Origin: Vitellaria paradoxa
Lineage: Eukaryota > Streptophyta > Magnoliopsida > Ericales > Sapotaceae
Direction of reading: 5' to 3'
Assembly: GCA_019916065.1 (NCBI GenBank)
Contig: CM034233.1
Location: 13,991,009 to 14,055,008 of the forward strand
Length of the DNA stretch: 64,000 bases
Shown: piece after piece, positions 48,999-61,470 of the stretch
Layout of the letters: the number at the start of each line of letters is the position of its first letter
How positions within the stretch are numbered: the first letter of the stretch is position 1
Made by a program: the position numbers and the translations under genes
Notes under the pieces: model-generated
Databases searched by the model: none
Seen by the model: the letters and a program-made list of their open reading frames with translations, nothing else
Told to the model about the DNA's origin: nothing

Positions 48999-51712
48999 TA
49001 TAGAGTAAATATACATATGAATATTGAGTTTGGAGTTACCAAAATAAAATAAAATAAAACGTAAAATTGAACTAGTGATCCCAAATTTTATGATCCAGCC
49101 TCAGTCATGTGTACGCATTTTTGTCCCGTGCGTACGACACCTTCATCTTACCTCCCGTATGCAGGAGAATTTGGGTTATGTGCTTACAATTTTTTTTTTT
49201 TTGCCAAAATCTTTGAACCCTCTCATTTTCGTGTCCATCCCTAGTACTACCTCGTGCGAACACCAACCATCTCAGATGCCTCGTGCATGAGCACACCAAT
49301 CATTTAGGTTTATCCACGCATACATCTCGTGGAAAAAATACTGAGAACGTTTGTGAGACAGAAGTGCTTGCGGGAAGCTTGCCCTTTTTACAACTTACAA
49401 TTTGCAATACAGATCTGAGTTGACATTAGTTCAATCTCAAACTCTTTGGTTTATATTTGGGTAACCTGAGTCGAGAATCAGACCCACAACCAGCAACCAC
49501 TCAGCATATATTAAGAACATCCAACAAAACCCATAAATAACTAAGACTTGATTTGACAATCCGAACTAGTAGCTGTTACAGTGACTACTAATTAGTAGTT
49601 ATTACTGTAACTGCTATAGTGGTCGACTAAATTTATCTTTTTGCGTTTTAATTTTTTTTAATCTTTTAAGGACAAAAATATCAAATCAACCAAAAATAAA
49701 AATCCACTTAAAAGAAGTTACTATTTTTTTTTTAAATACAAAAATAACTAACTTATTTTTAGTTAGCTTCCTTCTCAACCAAGCCTAAGATTATACAATT
49801 ATTTATATACATACACCTTAATATATATATAAATTCAAATTCAACTAAAAACTGACAATCAAGACATAAAATAACTGAAAATCATGTATTTAATGGAAAT
49901 GACAACAAGATTTTACCACGCCAACCTCGGATTCAAAGAAAAGTAGACGAAAAAGTGGCAATTTATTGATTCAATTTCACTTACAATTCTAACAATTACT
50001 AAAACTTTGTTGCTTATGTAATGTTTCAATCAATGCTATCTTAGCCCCTAACTCTTAAAAATAAAAATAATTTATCAGAACGAATTAAGTTAATAAGTGC
50101 CAAATCTCTTTTACAATACGAAAAAAAAAAGGTGATGCTATTCCACTTCACAAATAATCTCTTACACTCCATTTTTCTTTTTCACTAACTAAAATTACGT
50201 AACTGCCCATCTATCTTTACACATATATTTAATCTATTACACTCCATTTTCCTTTTTCACTAACTAAAATTACGTAACTACCCATCTATCTTCACACATA
50301 TATTTTGCATACTTATAATAATGCCATAATAGCTCTTACATAAAAACTCAATAAAAAATATAATTTTAGTGTCATAAATACGTTTACTTTGTAATAAAAA
50401 TTATTTTTTTTAAAATATATACAAAAGTACCAATTTTTGTTAGATATTTTGACAAGTGGGCGGTTAATTACAATTTATTTTTTGAAAAAAATTCACTTAT
50501 GCATATGAATTATCTTATTATGATAAAAATTTCAAATTATAAATTTTTTTCAAAATTATTTGTTTTTATAAAAAATATAAATTGTGTTTCCAAAAGATAG
50601 ATACTTATACGTTGTTTGATAAATCTACCTGTATACTTAAAAGTTATTTTTTTCAGTTCATCGATTTCCCTAATTAGATATTTTTTGGAAGTTTTATTTA
50701 TTTATTTATTTATTTTAGTTGAATGGTAAAAAAAAAATTAGTAATTCTATTTTGAATTAAGGATTGGTGAGAAAAGTTAGTAAGGGTAAAGGACGATTAA
50801 ATATTTAAATATACAAGTGCTCTTATTTACATGTTTTTCTGTAAGAAAAAAATTTTGATAGACTAAAATAAATTTTATTTTCATTTATATTTATATTTTT
50901 AGAAATTATATAAAAATAAATTTTAATTTATTTTATATCTTAATCAAATAAGAAAATAACTTATGATGATGGCACATTTTCGTCTGTACACCATAGACTT
51001 TCCTGTCAGATATTTTCTGTTCAGTGCCTCCTATAGAAATTCTCATGCATGGTTTTGAAATGCGTTGTATTAGGGATAGAGGAGTGGGGCACCCATAAAC
51101 TACCACAGTCCTCGACTCTTTTTCAATGTGAAATTGATGGTATTATTAGTGCCACAATCAAGAACTGAGGAATTAGGAATGACGAGCACATGGGCCTTTC
51201 GATTCCTATAGATGATGCCAATTGATGATGGTCTATTTTCGTCCATACACTGTATAGACTCATAGCAGATATTGTCTACTTTATGCCCAACGTAGGTTGA
51301 GAAATGCACAGCTTTAAATTACCACAGTTCTTGACTCTTTTTTGATGTAAGATTTACGGTGTCATCAACTTATTTCATTTTAATTTATTTAAATTTTTTT
51401 ATTATTTTCTTTATCATATTGATTTTCTTTATTATTTTTTTACATTTTTTTTCAATAAATTATTTATTTTAACATTTACCATACTTACATTTTATTTCAT
51501 TATATTTTTTTAAAATATATTATTATATTATGAGAATTGAAAGAATCATACAAATGGTGTGTTTGGAGTTATATAAAATTGTGAAAGTTAATGTCTCGTG
51601 TTTTGTGCAGTAAGTAAAGAATTTAAATTTTACTGTCTTGTAATTCATATTTGTAGAGATTTGTAAAATTTTATATTATTTTTTTTAACTCCAAACGTGG
51701 CCAAAATCTTAC
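48999..51712. other. Gene-free stretch with MITE and tandem duplications
   Basis: Besides the MITE at 49541-49789, a 75-bp tandem duplication lies at 50162-50311 (AACTAAAATTACGTAACT in both). A larger degenerate pair lies at ~50959-51147 and ~51224-51370, both with GATGATGG...TTTTCGTC and CTACCACAGT/ATTACCACAGTTC blocks. A MITE-like GTGTTTGGAG...CTCCAAAC segment spans about 51560-51697. No gene. Confidence 0.45.
49541..49789. mobile_element. MITE, about 249 bp
   Basis: The ends CTAAGACTTGATTTGACAAT and CTTCTCAACCAAGCCTAAG are imperfect inverted repeats around a non-coding interior that includes a local palindrome (GTAGCTGTTACAGTGACTAC). Confidence 0.6.
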
Positions 51713-52341
51713 TGTAAGATCGAGCATTTACCACCGTGCCAAAAGCTATAGCTATTAGTAGAGGCACAACTTCATTTCCTTGAGCCATAGGTGACCACTG
51801 CAGGGCACCTCTCATAGCTATCAACGGCTGCGCAAAGCCTTGCTACTCAGTGTGAGACAGATGGACAGGAGGGGTTTCACAATACACCTGTAAGTGCATC
51901 GATAGGATGGGCGGTCAAGCATTGATGTCACGTGAGGCTCCTATAAACCACACGTGACAGTGAATTCCTAAGGGGGTGTTTGGAAAAATCCCTAACCATC
52001 CCCCCTGTAAGTGACACCCTGGGGATTCGAACCTATAATCTCGCTTTGATATCATTTGTAGGATCAAGCATTTACCACCATGTCAAAAAGTATAATTGTT
52101 AGTAGAGGCGCAACTTTATTTCTTTAAGCCTTGGTTGACCACTGTAGGTCACCTTTCACAGCTATCAATAGCAGCATAAAGTCTTGTTACTCAACGTGCA
52201 GCGGGTGGACAAGAGGGGTTTCGCAATACGTCAATAAACGCATCGGCAAGATAGGCGGTTAAGCACCGATGTCACGTGGGGTTCCCATAAATCACACGTG
52301 GTAGGGAATTCCTAAGGGAGTGTTTGGAAAAATCCCTAACA
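51713..52341 (-). mobile_element. Complete TRIM retrotransposon
   Basis: Two direct repeats of 286 and 285 bp (51713-51998, 52057-52341) flank a 58-bp interior, and the whole is bordered by the 5-bp duplication CTTAC (51708-51712 and 52342-52346). On the minus strand the LTRs run TGKTTAGGGATTTTTCC...TACA. The interior has a primer site TGATATCAAAGC (52054-52043) two bases after the right-hand LTR and a GGGGGGA polypurine tract (about 52005-51999) before the left-hand LTR. This is the architecture of terminal-repeat retrotransposons in miniature, which encode no protein and rely on others. The LTRs differ at many sites, mostly transitions, so the insertion is old. The interior contains GGTTCGAATCCCC, a tRNA B-box-like motif. 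Confidence 0.88.
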
Positions 52342-53561
52342 CTTACTAAATAACTTGAGAATGATGATAAGAGTTAAAATGATAAACATTTTATAAACAG
52401 AATGAATAAAAAATTAATTTTTTATTTGATTAAATTATGAAACAAAAATAAAAAAAATTAATTTTTATATGATTATTAAAAACATAAATATAAATAAATA
52501 TTATTTTAGTCTTTACAAATAATTTTGTCTATTCTCTTGTATGTTTAACGTGTTTGTTCAAATTTGTAAATGTTTTTTTTTTCAAATTAGGCATAAGAAT
52601 ATCTAGTTAAAGAAGAATAATTTGTAATTTTATTTAATGAAAAAAGTAAAGTGGAATGTAAAAAATTATTTATAGAGTACAAATTGGCTCACAAAAAAAT
52701 ATCATTTTTTTTATGAGTTGGAATTGAATGCACACTAAAAGAGTTGGCTGTCAAAAGAGGAACAACCGATCCAATTGAGGCAATATCGGTTGGCTACGTT
52801 CACATGTAGTTCGTTTTTGTTGGGGGTAATTATATTTTTATTCTTTTGTGATTGAACTTAAACATATGATGGTTTCTAGTTTTAAGTTAATATATAATTT
52901 TTTCATAATTTGAATTAAAGTGTAAAATTATCAAAAAAATGTTAAATTTAACTAGATTTGTACCATACATGCCATATAAACTATATGATCCATTAAAAAC
53001 TATTATTTAAAAAGATTGAGTCTTTTTAAAAAATAAAATAATATTTTATTTTAACATAAAAATGTGCAAAAAAGTATATTTGTCTTTTTATTTTTGTGAA
53101 AATATTTTTCTCTCAATAAAATTTGACTCATAAAACACAAATTCTATTAAATTTAAATGAGAGAAAACTATATTTTTTCAGTTTTTGGATCAAATCAAGA
53201 GATGATAAAATGTAATTACCCCATTTTATTATTTTGGGCTTCCTGTGATGAATGTGCTTAAATTTTTATTGCCACTCTAATACTGATAAGCTAGTGGAGC
53301 TGGTTGGAGCCCAAAATGTAGTCCAAAGGCCGGTTCCTAAAATTAGGCGGGTTGTCCAAGCCCAATGCCGTCACCGGACCGCGCCGGACAGTTGCGCGCT
53401 GCAAGAAAAATTTAATAATGAGCCTCGCAAACTTCGAAAGACGAATTAGACGGAGAGAACTGAACGAAGAACTTATCAGCCCATTTCGTTATCTTACGCA
53501 AAACACTTCACTCCCCAGTCACTACGGTTCGGCCTTTTACACTTCTTATCGGTTATCTGAC
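52342..53561. other. Upstream region of the SAM-domain gene
   Basis: AT-rich to ~53230, then GC content rises. The frame of the SAM gene is open upstream to 53352 and includes an in-frame ATG at 53418, so the true start or 5' UTR extent is uncertain. No clear TATA box was identified. Confidence 0.4.
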
Positions 53562-54533
53562 ATGGCAGACTTGCACCCACCGGAAGGCCCAATTAACTCC
53601 GCCACAGTTACGGCGGCGACCACCACAACTGCCGCCGCCGCCGCCACCGCCACCGCCACAACTGCTACGATAGCAGCTTCGGCCGAGAACACCACCGCTA
53701 CCACGACCAACAACAACAGGAACAACAAAGGCCCAAGTTTAGCTCCAAAGCGGCAGCGCCGGCCAAGTGTCCGTCTAGGCGAGATCGGCGACCAACCGGC
53801 GACTCTATCCTACAACTCTCACGGCCGGCGACCCAAGACTTGGAGGTTTCACAAGGATCCTGGTCTAGCTGCTAGAGCCTCAAAGACTCGACCCTTGACG
53901 AACCTCGTTAACGGCAGAGCTGAATACCACGAAACCCTAGAGACTGAGGACAATCTCGAATTTGGGAACCGGAAATCAAAATCGAAGATACCGATGACGA
54001 AGAGAGTGAGAACCAATTGGAACTTCCTGACGAAGGTCGACAACGGAGCCGAAGGCGACAGTGGGGAAGACAACAACGAGGACTTCAGAAACTTCGAGCC
54101 CGAAGGTTCGGAGAGTCCATTGAAAGAACAGAGCCCGGTTCAATCTACTGACGACGCCACGCTCGATTGTTGGCATGTTCAGCCGAGGACGGGTAGGGGT
54201 CGGGTTTCGGAGAGTAGGGGTCGGGATCAGGACGAGGGATTGCCGGAGTCTGATTCCCGCGATCGGAAATGCGGAACGAGCAGAGATGGGAATTTTGGCA
54301 GTGGCAGTGGCACTGAGAGGGGACGGAATCGGAATCTTGATGATGGGGTGAGGAATTGGCTCATTGGACTGGGACTGGGCCGTTATGCGCCGGTTTTTGA
54401 GATACACGAGGTTGATGATAATGTCTTGCCGATGTTGACCTTGGAGGACCTCAGGGATATGGGAATCAATGCTGTTGGTTCCAGACGGAAAATGCACACC
54501 GCAATTGAAAACCTTCGCAAGGGCTTTTCCTGA
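53562..54533 (+). CDS. SAM (sterile alpha motif) domain protein
   Basis: This intronless frame of 323 residues was started at ATG 53562 because of its GACATGGCAG context and a MADLHPPEGP N-terminus; an in-frame ATG at 53418 would add 48 residues. Residues 13-55 are a low-complexity Ala/Thr/Asn tract. A basic block APKRQRRPSVRLGEIGD (61-77) and RKSKSKIPMTKR (137-148) look like nuclear localisation signals. The middle is acidic and Ser-rich. The C-terminal SAM domain (260-321) shows VRNWLIGLGLGRYAPVFEIH and LTLEDLRDMGI...GSRRKMHTAIENL, a helical module for protein self-association or partner binding. Related plant proteins are largely uncharacterised. GC content is much higher than the flanks. 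No lesions seen. Confidence 0.88.
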   Translation: MADLHPPEGPINSATVTAATTTTAAAAATATATTATIAASAENTTATTTNNNRNNKGPSLAPKRQRRPSVRLGEIGDQPATLSYNSHGRRPKTWRFHKDPGLAARASKTRPLTNLVNGRAEYHETLETEDNLEFGNRKSKSKIPMTKRVRTNWNFLTKVDNGAEGDSGEDNNEDFRNFEPEGSESPLKEQSPVQSTDDATLDCWHVQPRTGRGRVSESRGRDQDEGLPESDSRDRKCGTSRDGNFGSGSGTERGRNRNLDDGVRNWLIGLGLGRYAPVFEIHEVDDNVLPMLTLEDLRDMGINAVGSRRKMHTAIENLRKGFS

Positions 54534-57500
54534 TATTTTGCTTGCTCGAACTTTTGACAACAACTTAAGCATCCTCGGCTGTGGCAGAGACAGAAGACAA
54601 CAAATGCACATCTGGAATGGTTTAAGTGCCTTTTTTTTATGATTTCTTCAATAATATTGCTATGTTGCTCGTGGTATTTAGTTTTTGAATTGAATTGTTT
54701 CTCTTTTTGGCCTTTAATGGTAATCAGTTATTTGTTACATGAACATAGGAAATAAGATGATGAAATAGGAAATTTTTTCACTTGGGTGGGTGATTGCATT
54801 AATGTTTCTTATCAAGTCACAAGGCATCGACATTGAATGAGACTTTTTAGAGTTGATACCTTGAAAGTTCAAAACTTGAATAATTTCAGCCTTGAGTTAT
54901 TTTCTTATTTGTTAAGTGGTTGTCAAGCTTGTTACTAATTAATGCTTTCCTACTAGTATTAGATTATGTTGTCCTCCACTAGATTGGGTTCTACAGGTTC
55001 CATAGTTAACATAGCCACCCCGTCTCACCAGTCAAATCTTCGCGTGCTTCACCTCAAATTCTTTTGGAATGGCAAAATTGTTTCACTTGAGAGCCCGTTT
55101 GTGAACTACTGATCTCATTTACGTGAAATCAAAGTTCTGCAACACAGACAGCTGAATATAGTGTGCTGCCATGATCAAGTGTACTTATGGTTGTTCAAGC
55201 ACTAGGCGACTTAGTCTATCACATGAGGCCCCATCCGATAAGAAGGCCCCAAAATTAAAAAAAAATATATATCTATATATATATAGATATATATTTAGTT
55301 ATTTGAGATTTATCCTCTCCTTAATTTCAATGTTTATCTTAATCTCAAAAAGTGTTGGAACTGGTCTTAATTCATAGAAATAATAAAGTATCCATAATAT
55401 ATTAATTAAAAGAATTAATTTAAATGGACTCTATTTCCTTTTATTTTCACCAATCCCGCTTCTTTAATTCTAAAAATGACTTACACAATTAGAAAATATA
55501 TGTAATGATTATTAGTTTCAAATAAATTATATAATAGTTGTCTCAACTTATTGTTTAAAGAACTTTACTAAAATTTAATAAATAATTCTATTCTCAAAAA
55601 TAAAAATTTTAAATTTTTTTTATTATACTAAATATTTTAAAATTTTTTAGTTTTACTTAAATTTTGAAGAAATTTCACTTATCCCCTACTACTATTTGAA
55701 ATATTCTCATCTCTGTCACGGATAACTCCTGCTTGGAAAATAGTGTAAATGTTTTATCTGGACTATGTTGATTAGATTTAGTTTAGTAATAAAAAGATGG
55801 GTTACTTCTATTTTATTTTTATTTGTTTTATATGATTTTTTTATCAAAATTTTATTTTATTTCTATTTGTTTTTCGTAACTTTTAAGCATATTGTTCGTA
55901 TTTATAAGAAACTTATTAGGTCCAAAATTTTTAAGCATTTTCCAAGTCCAAAATATTAGAATACAATATATGAAATTTTTTTAGGCCTAATAATAATAAT
56001 TATTATTATTATTATTTTTTCACATTAGGTCCCAAAATAGTTTGATATGGCCCCACTCGTGGCCTTTCGTTCTGGTCCATGGATGATTGTGTATTCTAAG
56101 CACTTTGACATTGAAGGCTTGCACTGAGAGAGTATATTTCCTGGATGCTAAAGAGTCAAAGAAAATGGTTTTGGTAGTTGAAATTAAAGTGGACAAGTAC
56201 TCCAAGCAGTAGACTTTTTCCACTTTGAAAGTGTTTGGGTGTTTCTCTAATATTCTTGTAGGATTACCTCTTTAGTGGTTTCTATAGCCGAATGCATGAT
56301 GCCTCAAGTGTATTGAATGCATTTTACTTTGCTGAACATTTGACTCAATAGTAGACGTGAGTTGGGTTCTCATGTCCAACATAAATACTTGTTCTAGAGT
56401 GATGTAGGACAAATGTAGGGAACACTCTCCTGCAAATAATGAACCCAAATTAATGTGAGGCAGCAGCAGATGGCTTTATTTTAGAGGGATAAAAATTAAT
56501 AGTTTATTAGAAGAAAAGGTGATGAAACCTACGTATGTTGCTAGTGTCTGTATGGGGCAACAAAAGGGTAGGGTTGTATAATTGTGGAAATTGTTGACTG
56601 GAAAATTTGTTGTTTGTGGACACACTAGAAAATAAGGTGATCTTGCTTGTGCATGTGTCTGTGAGATCTTTGGACAAGTTAATGATTTACTCGGGACTTC
56701 ATCTCATACTAGCTTATCTTATCTTGTGATTATAGGGGTAGTGAATCGAAAGAAGGGTCTTTGTGGCTGAGCCTGTTTATTGAAGGAAGGAGGGAGGGGG
56801 GTCAGAGGAGTAGTGTATAACTTTTAATATGGATTAAGGCTATTGGACGACCAGTACATTAGCATAACACTTGACACACAGATTCTTTCATATGTTATGC
56901 ACCATGTCAGGTGCAGATTTCAATTTGGAGAGTGTTGTGTTGTTGCCAATTGATGCAAATGAAGTTGCAAACTGTGGGTGGACTTTTTTTTTTTTTTTTT
57001 AACTTCTCCTTTCTACTTGGTGCTAGTAGGTCTATAATTTAAACAAGCCAAGTTGAGTAGTGGGTTGCTTAAACTTGGCTTGGAAAATCAGTGAGTTTAA
57101 ACTATATGATCAAGCTGGGCTCACTTGTCTTCTGTGTTTATCTTGATTGTGTTTCTGACCAAGCTGATTACTTTTTGTTTTGTTTTATTTTTTTGATAAA
57201 TACTAACCAACCTAATTATGAGTCGGGGTCCTAGTAGCTTTACTTTTAATTATTCCAAAGAGCTTATTAGCTTCTCCGGGTGAGCTCCGTAAGTTAACCA
57301 GCTGTAAATTATGATCAAGCATCAGTTACTTCTCTGATGAATTTATTTTCAAGCAAACGCTTGCCTAGCCAAGCTCAAACTCGCTTGGTCACGACCTCCC
57401 ACAACCCGGAAGCATGAACAATCACAACCAAATCATCAAACTCAACCCAACCCAGCTTCTCAGAGCCAAACTGGTTCTACAATAATTAACAAAAATCTCT

Positions 57501-58349
57501 AAATTTATAGAAATCCAATCCTAGTTTCCTAAACTGAGATTTTTACAATATTCTAAATCTATAAATAAGGAAATTAAATAGATCAAACAAATATTCAGCT
57601 CTCCCATAACAATTAGAAATAAATACGGCTTATTACATGCTCAAAGAGACTGGTTCATTTTATAGCTCTACATTTTTTCTTTTAAATGAAACCTGCAGAG
57701 TCGCTTTAATATTGATTTGTAAAAAAATTTTAAAATTTTTTCTGAGAATATTTGATAGGCTGGTTGCATTTAAAAACAGCACTAAAACTAAATTTCCTTG
57801 GTTCTATATATCTTAGTTACCATTACATTGAGCAAGTTGAGAGATTAAGAACCTAGGTATGACAAGTTGTGTTAAGGCCTGGAGGTAGTTTGTTGTGTAA
57901 GATTTTTATGAGCTATTTGATTACAGTTGTGGGCAATGCAACTGTTTCAGGTGTGTATGAGAGACTAGCAACACGTAGGAGTTCTAAATGTTAAATTGAA
58001 CTAGGTGTTGTCTAGCCATGGGAGCTTGCATAGCTGGATGATTTGGGTGTGCTAAGTTGTATGGCATATTATATATGTCGGAATATTTGATGTTCAGCTT
58101 CTTGAGATTTAAGGGTGGCTGAAACAGCTTGGTAATGGAATTTAGTAATGTATCAAGGTGGTGGATATGGGGTTTTTATGTAATTAATAATTTGGTTATC
58201 CAGGTATATATTGAATTTGGTAGGAGCTGGAGTCAAAAACACATTTAATCAGTTTTTGGTCCTTTCCTTTCTTTAATGGTGGGTTGGAAAGGCAATAGAC
58301 TTGTGGGTGCCTTTCCTTTTAGTGTACAGAAATCATGTGACGTACAATC
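54534..58349. other. 3' flank of the SAM gene and gene-poor DNA
   Basis: The 3' UTR probably lies within the first few hundred bases. Positions 55215-56045 contain an AT-rich segment bounded by AAGGCCCCAAAATT and ATTAGGTCCCAAAAT, perhaps a decayed insertion, with a (TA)n palindrome at ~55265-55295 and (AAT)n(ATT)n at ~55990-56017. No gene is supported. Confidence 0.4.
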
Positions 58350-58620
58350 GGGAAGTGAGTAAGAGATATAGAAAGAAGAAAGAGATGACAGGTAGGAAAG
58401 ATATAGAGAGATTGAGAGAGGAAAAAGAGAATAGGGATTTGAGAGAAGAATGAGATGAGAGGAGAAGAGTGAGAATATAGAAGAGATGTAGGGAAGATTA
58501 GAGAATGCGTTAAGGATAGATAATCAAGAGGTACGGAGAAAGAACCTTGGAGAAGAGATAGAAGAGGGGAGAAGAAAAAAGAAGAGAGAACAGAAAAGAG
58601 ATAAAGAAAGGGGGGGGGGA
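58350..58620 (+). repeat. 270-bp nearly pure purine tract
   Basis: From 58350 to 58620 the plus strand is almost entirely A and G (GAAG, GAGA and AAGAAG mixtures with only scattered pyrimidines) and ends in ten consecutive G. It is not a simple microsatellite. Such mirror-like purine tracts can form triplex DNA; that is inferred. Confidence 0.7.
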
Positions 58621-61470
58621 CGTATACCATCCATACCAAAAGTAAAATACATGTCCACCAATAGCAAAAGTAAAATACATGTCGAATATAAAATCATCTT
58701 TTGTTTGTGGATTACCCAAAGTCCTCAAATTCTCATTGATAACATTGTCTCTGAGTTCCAGATTGCCAGTGGAATAAGGGTCTATTGTTTGATGTGAATC
58801 ATGTGAGGCTTTTCATCTGGAGATGGAAGTCCTGTCCCTCTCCCTGTCCCTGTCCATTTTAATCTCTATTTAATGTTAAATGTCTTCCACTCCTACGTTG
58901 CTTGTGGAGGGAGCGTGGATGCACCTGTGAGGTTCATACTTGTTGAACTTGTTTTGTCTTATCTTATGTTTTGTATCAATAACTCTGAGAATTAATTGCA
59001 GCATTGAAACCATTTACTAAACTGATTGAACTAAAAAATACATAGGATTTGACAAGATTTTTGAGAATTGTCTTAGTTTTTAGTGCCATTTAGCATAGAG
59101 ATCTTTTACTAAACCAGGCTTTGTTACAGTGTAAGCCATTTTTGTCAATTTTTGTAGCTTGTGTAGTTGTAATATCTTTTCATCCGACTCCAATTTTTGC
59201 TGTGTTTTGTGATGTGACTATTATTGGCATTCATTTGGCTGGTTTTCTTCTAATTTGTGCAGTCACATTGAGAACAGTTTGTGCTAGGCCTCGTGCTTCT
59301 ATGTGGGTACTATACTACTATTTCCTGAAACCGCTTTTGCTTCTGGAGACAGATGCCATCTGGAGATTTTAAGGACTGCTTTTATATACGTTTGTTTATT
59401 TATTTATTCAGATGGTGACTTAAAAAAATTATAAAGAAAAAAAATTAACAAACAGGCTTTCGCATATGTTAGCTCATATAGGAAGAGAAAAGTTCTTGTA
59501 AGGGAGTAACCATATATGTGGGCTGATGTACATGTAACTGATGACAATGCTAGATTTTACAAGTTTAAGGTTCTTATGACTATTGAGCTTCCACATATAC
59601 TTCAAATACGCTGTATCAGGCTAAAGCTATCTATCTCCTGAAGGTTGAGTGTTCTTGCTACATGTTTAATTGCTTCAACTTTGGAATTTTAACCATTTAG
59701 TCTCATTATCTAGGTGTCTGTTTGTGTATGTGGACGAGAGTGTCTGTGTGCATACTACGTAGTGCCATTGCATTTTTTTTTTTTTTTTTAAATTTGGTTC
59801 AATAGTGTAGTGATGGATAATATGACCCTTCATGAGGATGCGTTAAACTTCTAGATGGTAACTCAAGTAAGGCTTAATTTGTGTTTGTCACGTGTTCTGG
59901 TTTTTGTAACTAACTTTTGCAGTTTGTTGGAATCGTGCACTGTCGGCTGCTACATGGCAATTTTTGTTGGATACAAAGGTATGAGCGCTTAACTTTGGTG
60001 ATTCTATGACTTAGGAGCTTCCAAAGCATGAACTGGCTTTTCCCCACTCTGACCACCCTCTCATCCTGAGGACGGAAACTAGGCAGGAAGATGCCGGTGA
60101 GGGTTTGAGGTGCGGATGGAGCTGAATAAATCAGTTGAAGAAGTAGCTTTCATAGCTTTTATAGCTTTCTGCAATTTCACTCAGTATCCTTCTCTCCTAA
60201 TGATAAGATTTTCTGCAATGTTGTAACCTTAGATGCCTGGGTAGGAAGTTCATCTGTTTATTGCTTTTTCAGGTGTCCTAGCCAAGTTTCGTCAAGCTAT
60301 GAAATGTGAATTGTAATTGCTTGCTTGGTAACAAAATACCTTTTGCAAGGCTTGTTTGAAATTAGGTACATAAGCTGATTACATTGCCATCTGTAGTTTC
60401 AAACACATTTTAGCTTATGATCGATCTTTCTGCTCAAACTGCACGAGGGAAAGGGCTTATATCGAAGTGCTTCGACCGTAGATGAAATACTAGTGGATTA
60501 CAGAAGTGGAAACAGCTAAACTAATTGTGGAGTCCCATATACATAGCCTGTCATAGAAATTTCAGTCCCTGCCTCTGTAATCATTATGTATGTATATATA
60601 TATGTTCACTGGTGAAAGAGCACATTAATTCTTGCCCTCCCTCAACCGGTAGTTCCATATTGTTAATTTTGTTTAGTGAGTAATGCTTGAACTTTGAAGT
60701 AAATTAATACATTGTGTGCTTTTCAAATGGAGTACCATTTGCTATTGCTTGGTTCTTTTTAGCCTTGTTGCTTGAGTTTTTTTTTTTTTTTTGGGGGGGG
60801 GGGGGGACTTGGCAATACACACACACAGGCCCAACTCTCGTTTTAGCTTTTTGCCTCAAGAAGTCTCTAGTGCATCGCAAAGGATTTCATTTCCATGGTT
60901 GTAGCACAAAGGTTGTACAATGGTTTCTCCAAATTAGACCTTATTTTCAATTTGAAATTAACTAGTTTGACAATGCCTTAAGCTTGTGCAGTATCGGGGA
61001 CAATGAGACTATGAGAAGTATATATATCGACAACAAAAGACCTTAATCAAAGAAGTATACACAGGACCCAAAAAAGAGTTAATTAGATAATTATATTGAA
61101 TTTGAAGACATTCAAGAAAAAAGGAAAATAATTAAATACCAAGCCGATATGGTTTGGTAAATAATACATATGAGGCTGTGTTATGAAACCCCCAAAATCA
61201 AACAGGGGTCATTTTGGGGGGTATAGGTCCAGACTATTTTCTCCATCAATTAGAGAAACCATTGAAGAAGCAAAGCAATAGGAACAAAATAAATATAGAT
61301 AAACCTCACTAGGAAAGTGAGAAAATAAAAAAAAAAAGAAAAAAAAAAAGTAAAGGGGCCCTTGCATAATTTAAAAATGATACAACATGTGGGGGCGGAT
61401 TGAAGAATTAATTTAACACAAATTATTATTATTATTAATATTTTTTTTGGGGTTTCTGATAATTAATTAA
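58621..61470. other. Gene-free stretch with intron-like composition
   Basis: T-rich sequence with several splice-like junctions, for example TTTTGCAG before 59933 and AAAG|GTATGAG at 59979, which could bound a 47-nt untranslated exon. The open frame at 59121-59372 lacks an ATG start. A T16-G14 run occupies 60777-60806. No coding gene is supported; a non-coding or spliced 3' UTR transcript is possible. Confidence 0.35.

Noticed and set aside
52020..52060. tRNA gene suggested by GGTTCGAATCCCC
   Set aside because: Only the B-box-like motif is present; it lies between the LTRs of the TRIM element.
51713..52341. Simple tandem duplication of ~345 bp
   Set aside because: The TG/CA ends, primer site, polypurine tract and matching CTTAC flanks identify a TRIM element instead.
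53976..54611. 211-codon minus-strand frame
   Set aside because: It is a shadow of the SAM-domain gene, created by its high GC content.
59121..59372. 83-codon hydrophobic frame
   Set aside because: It begins with TTG rather than ATG and has no homologue that I recognise; the region has intron-like composition.
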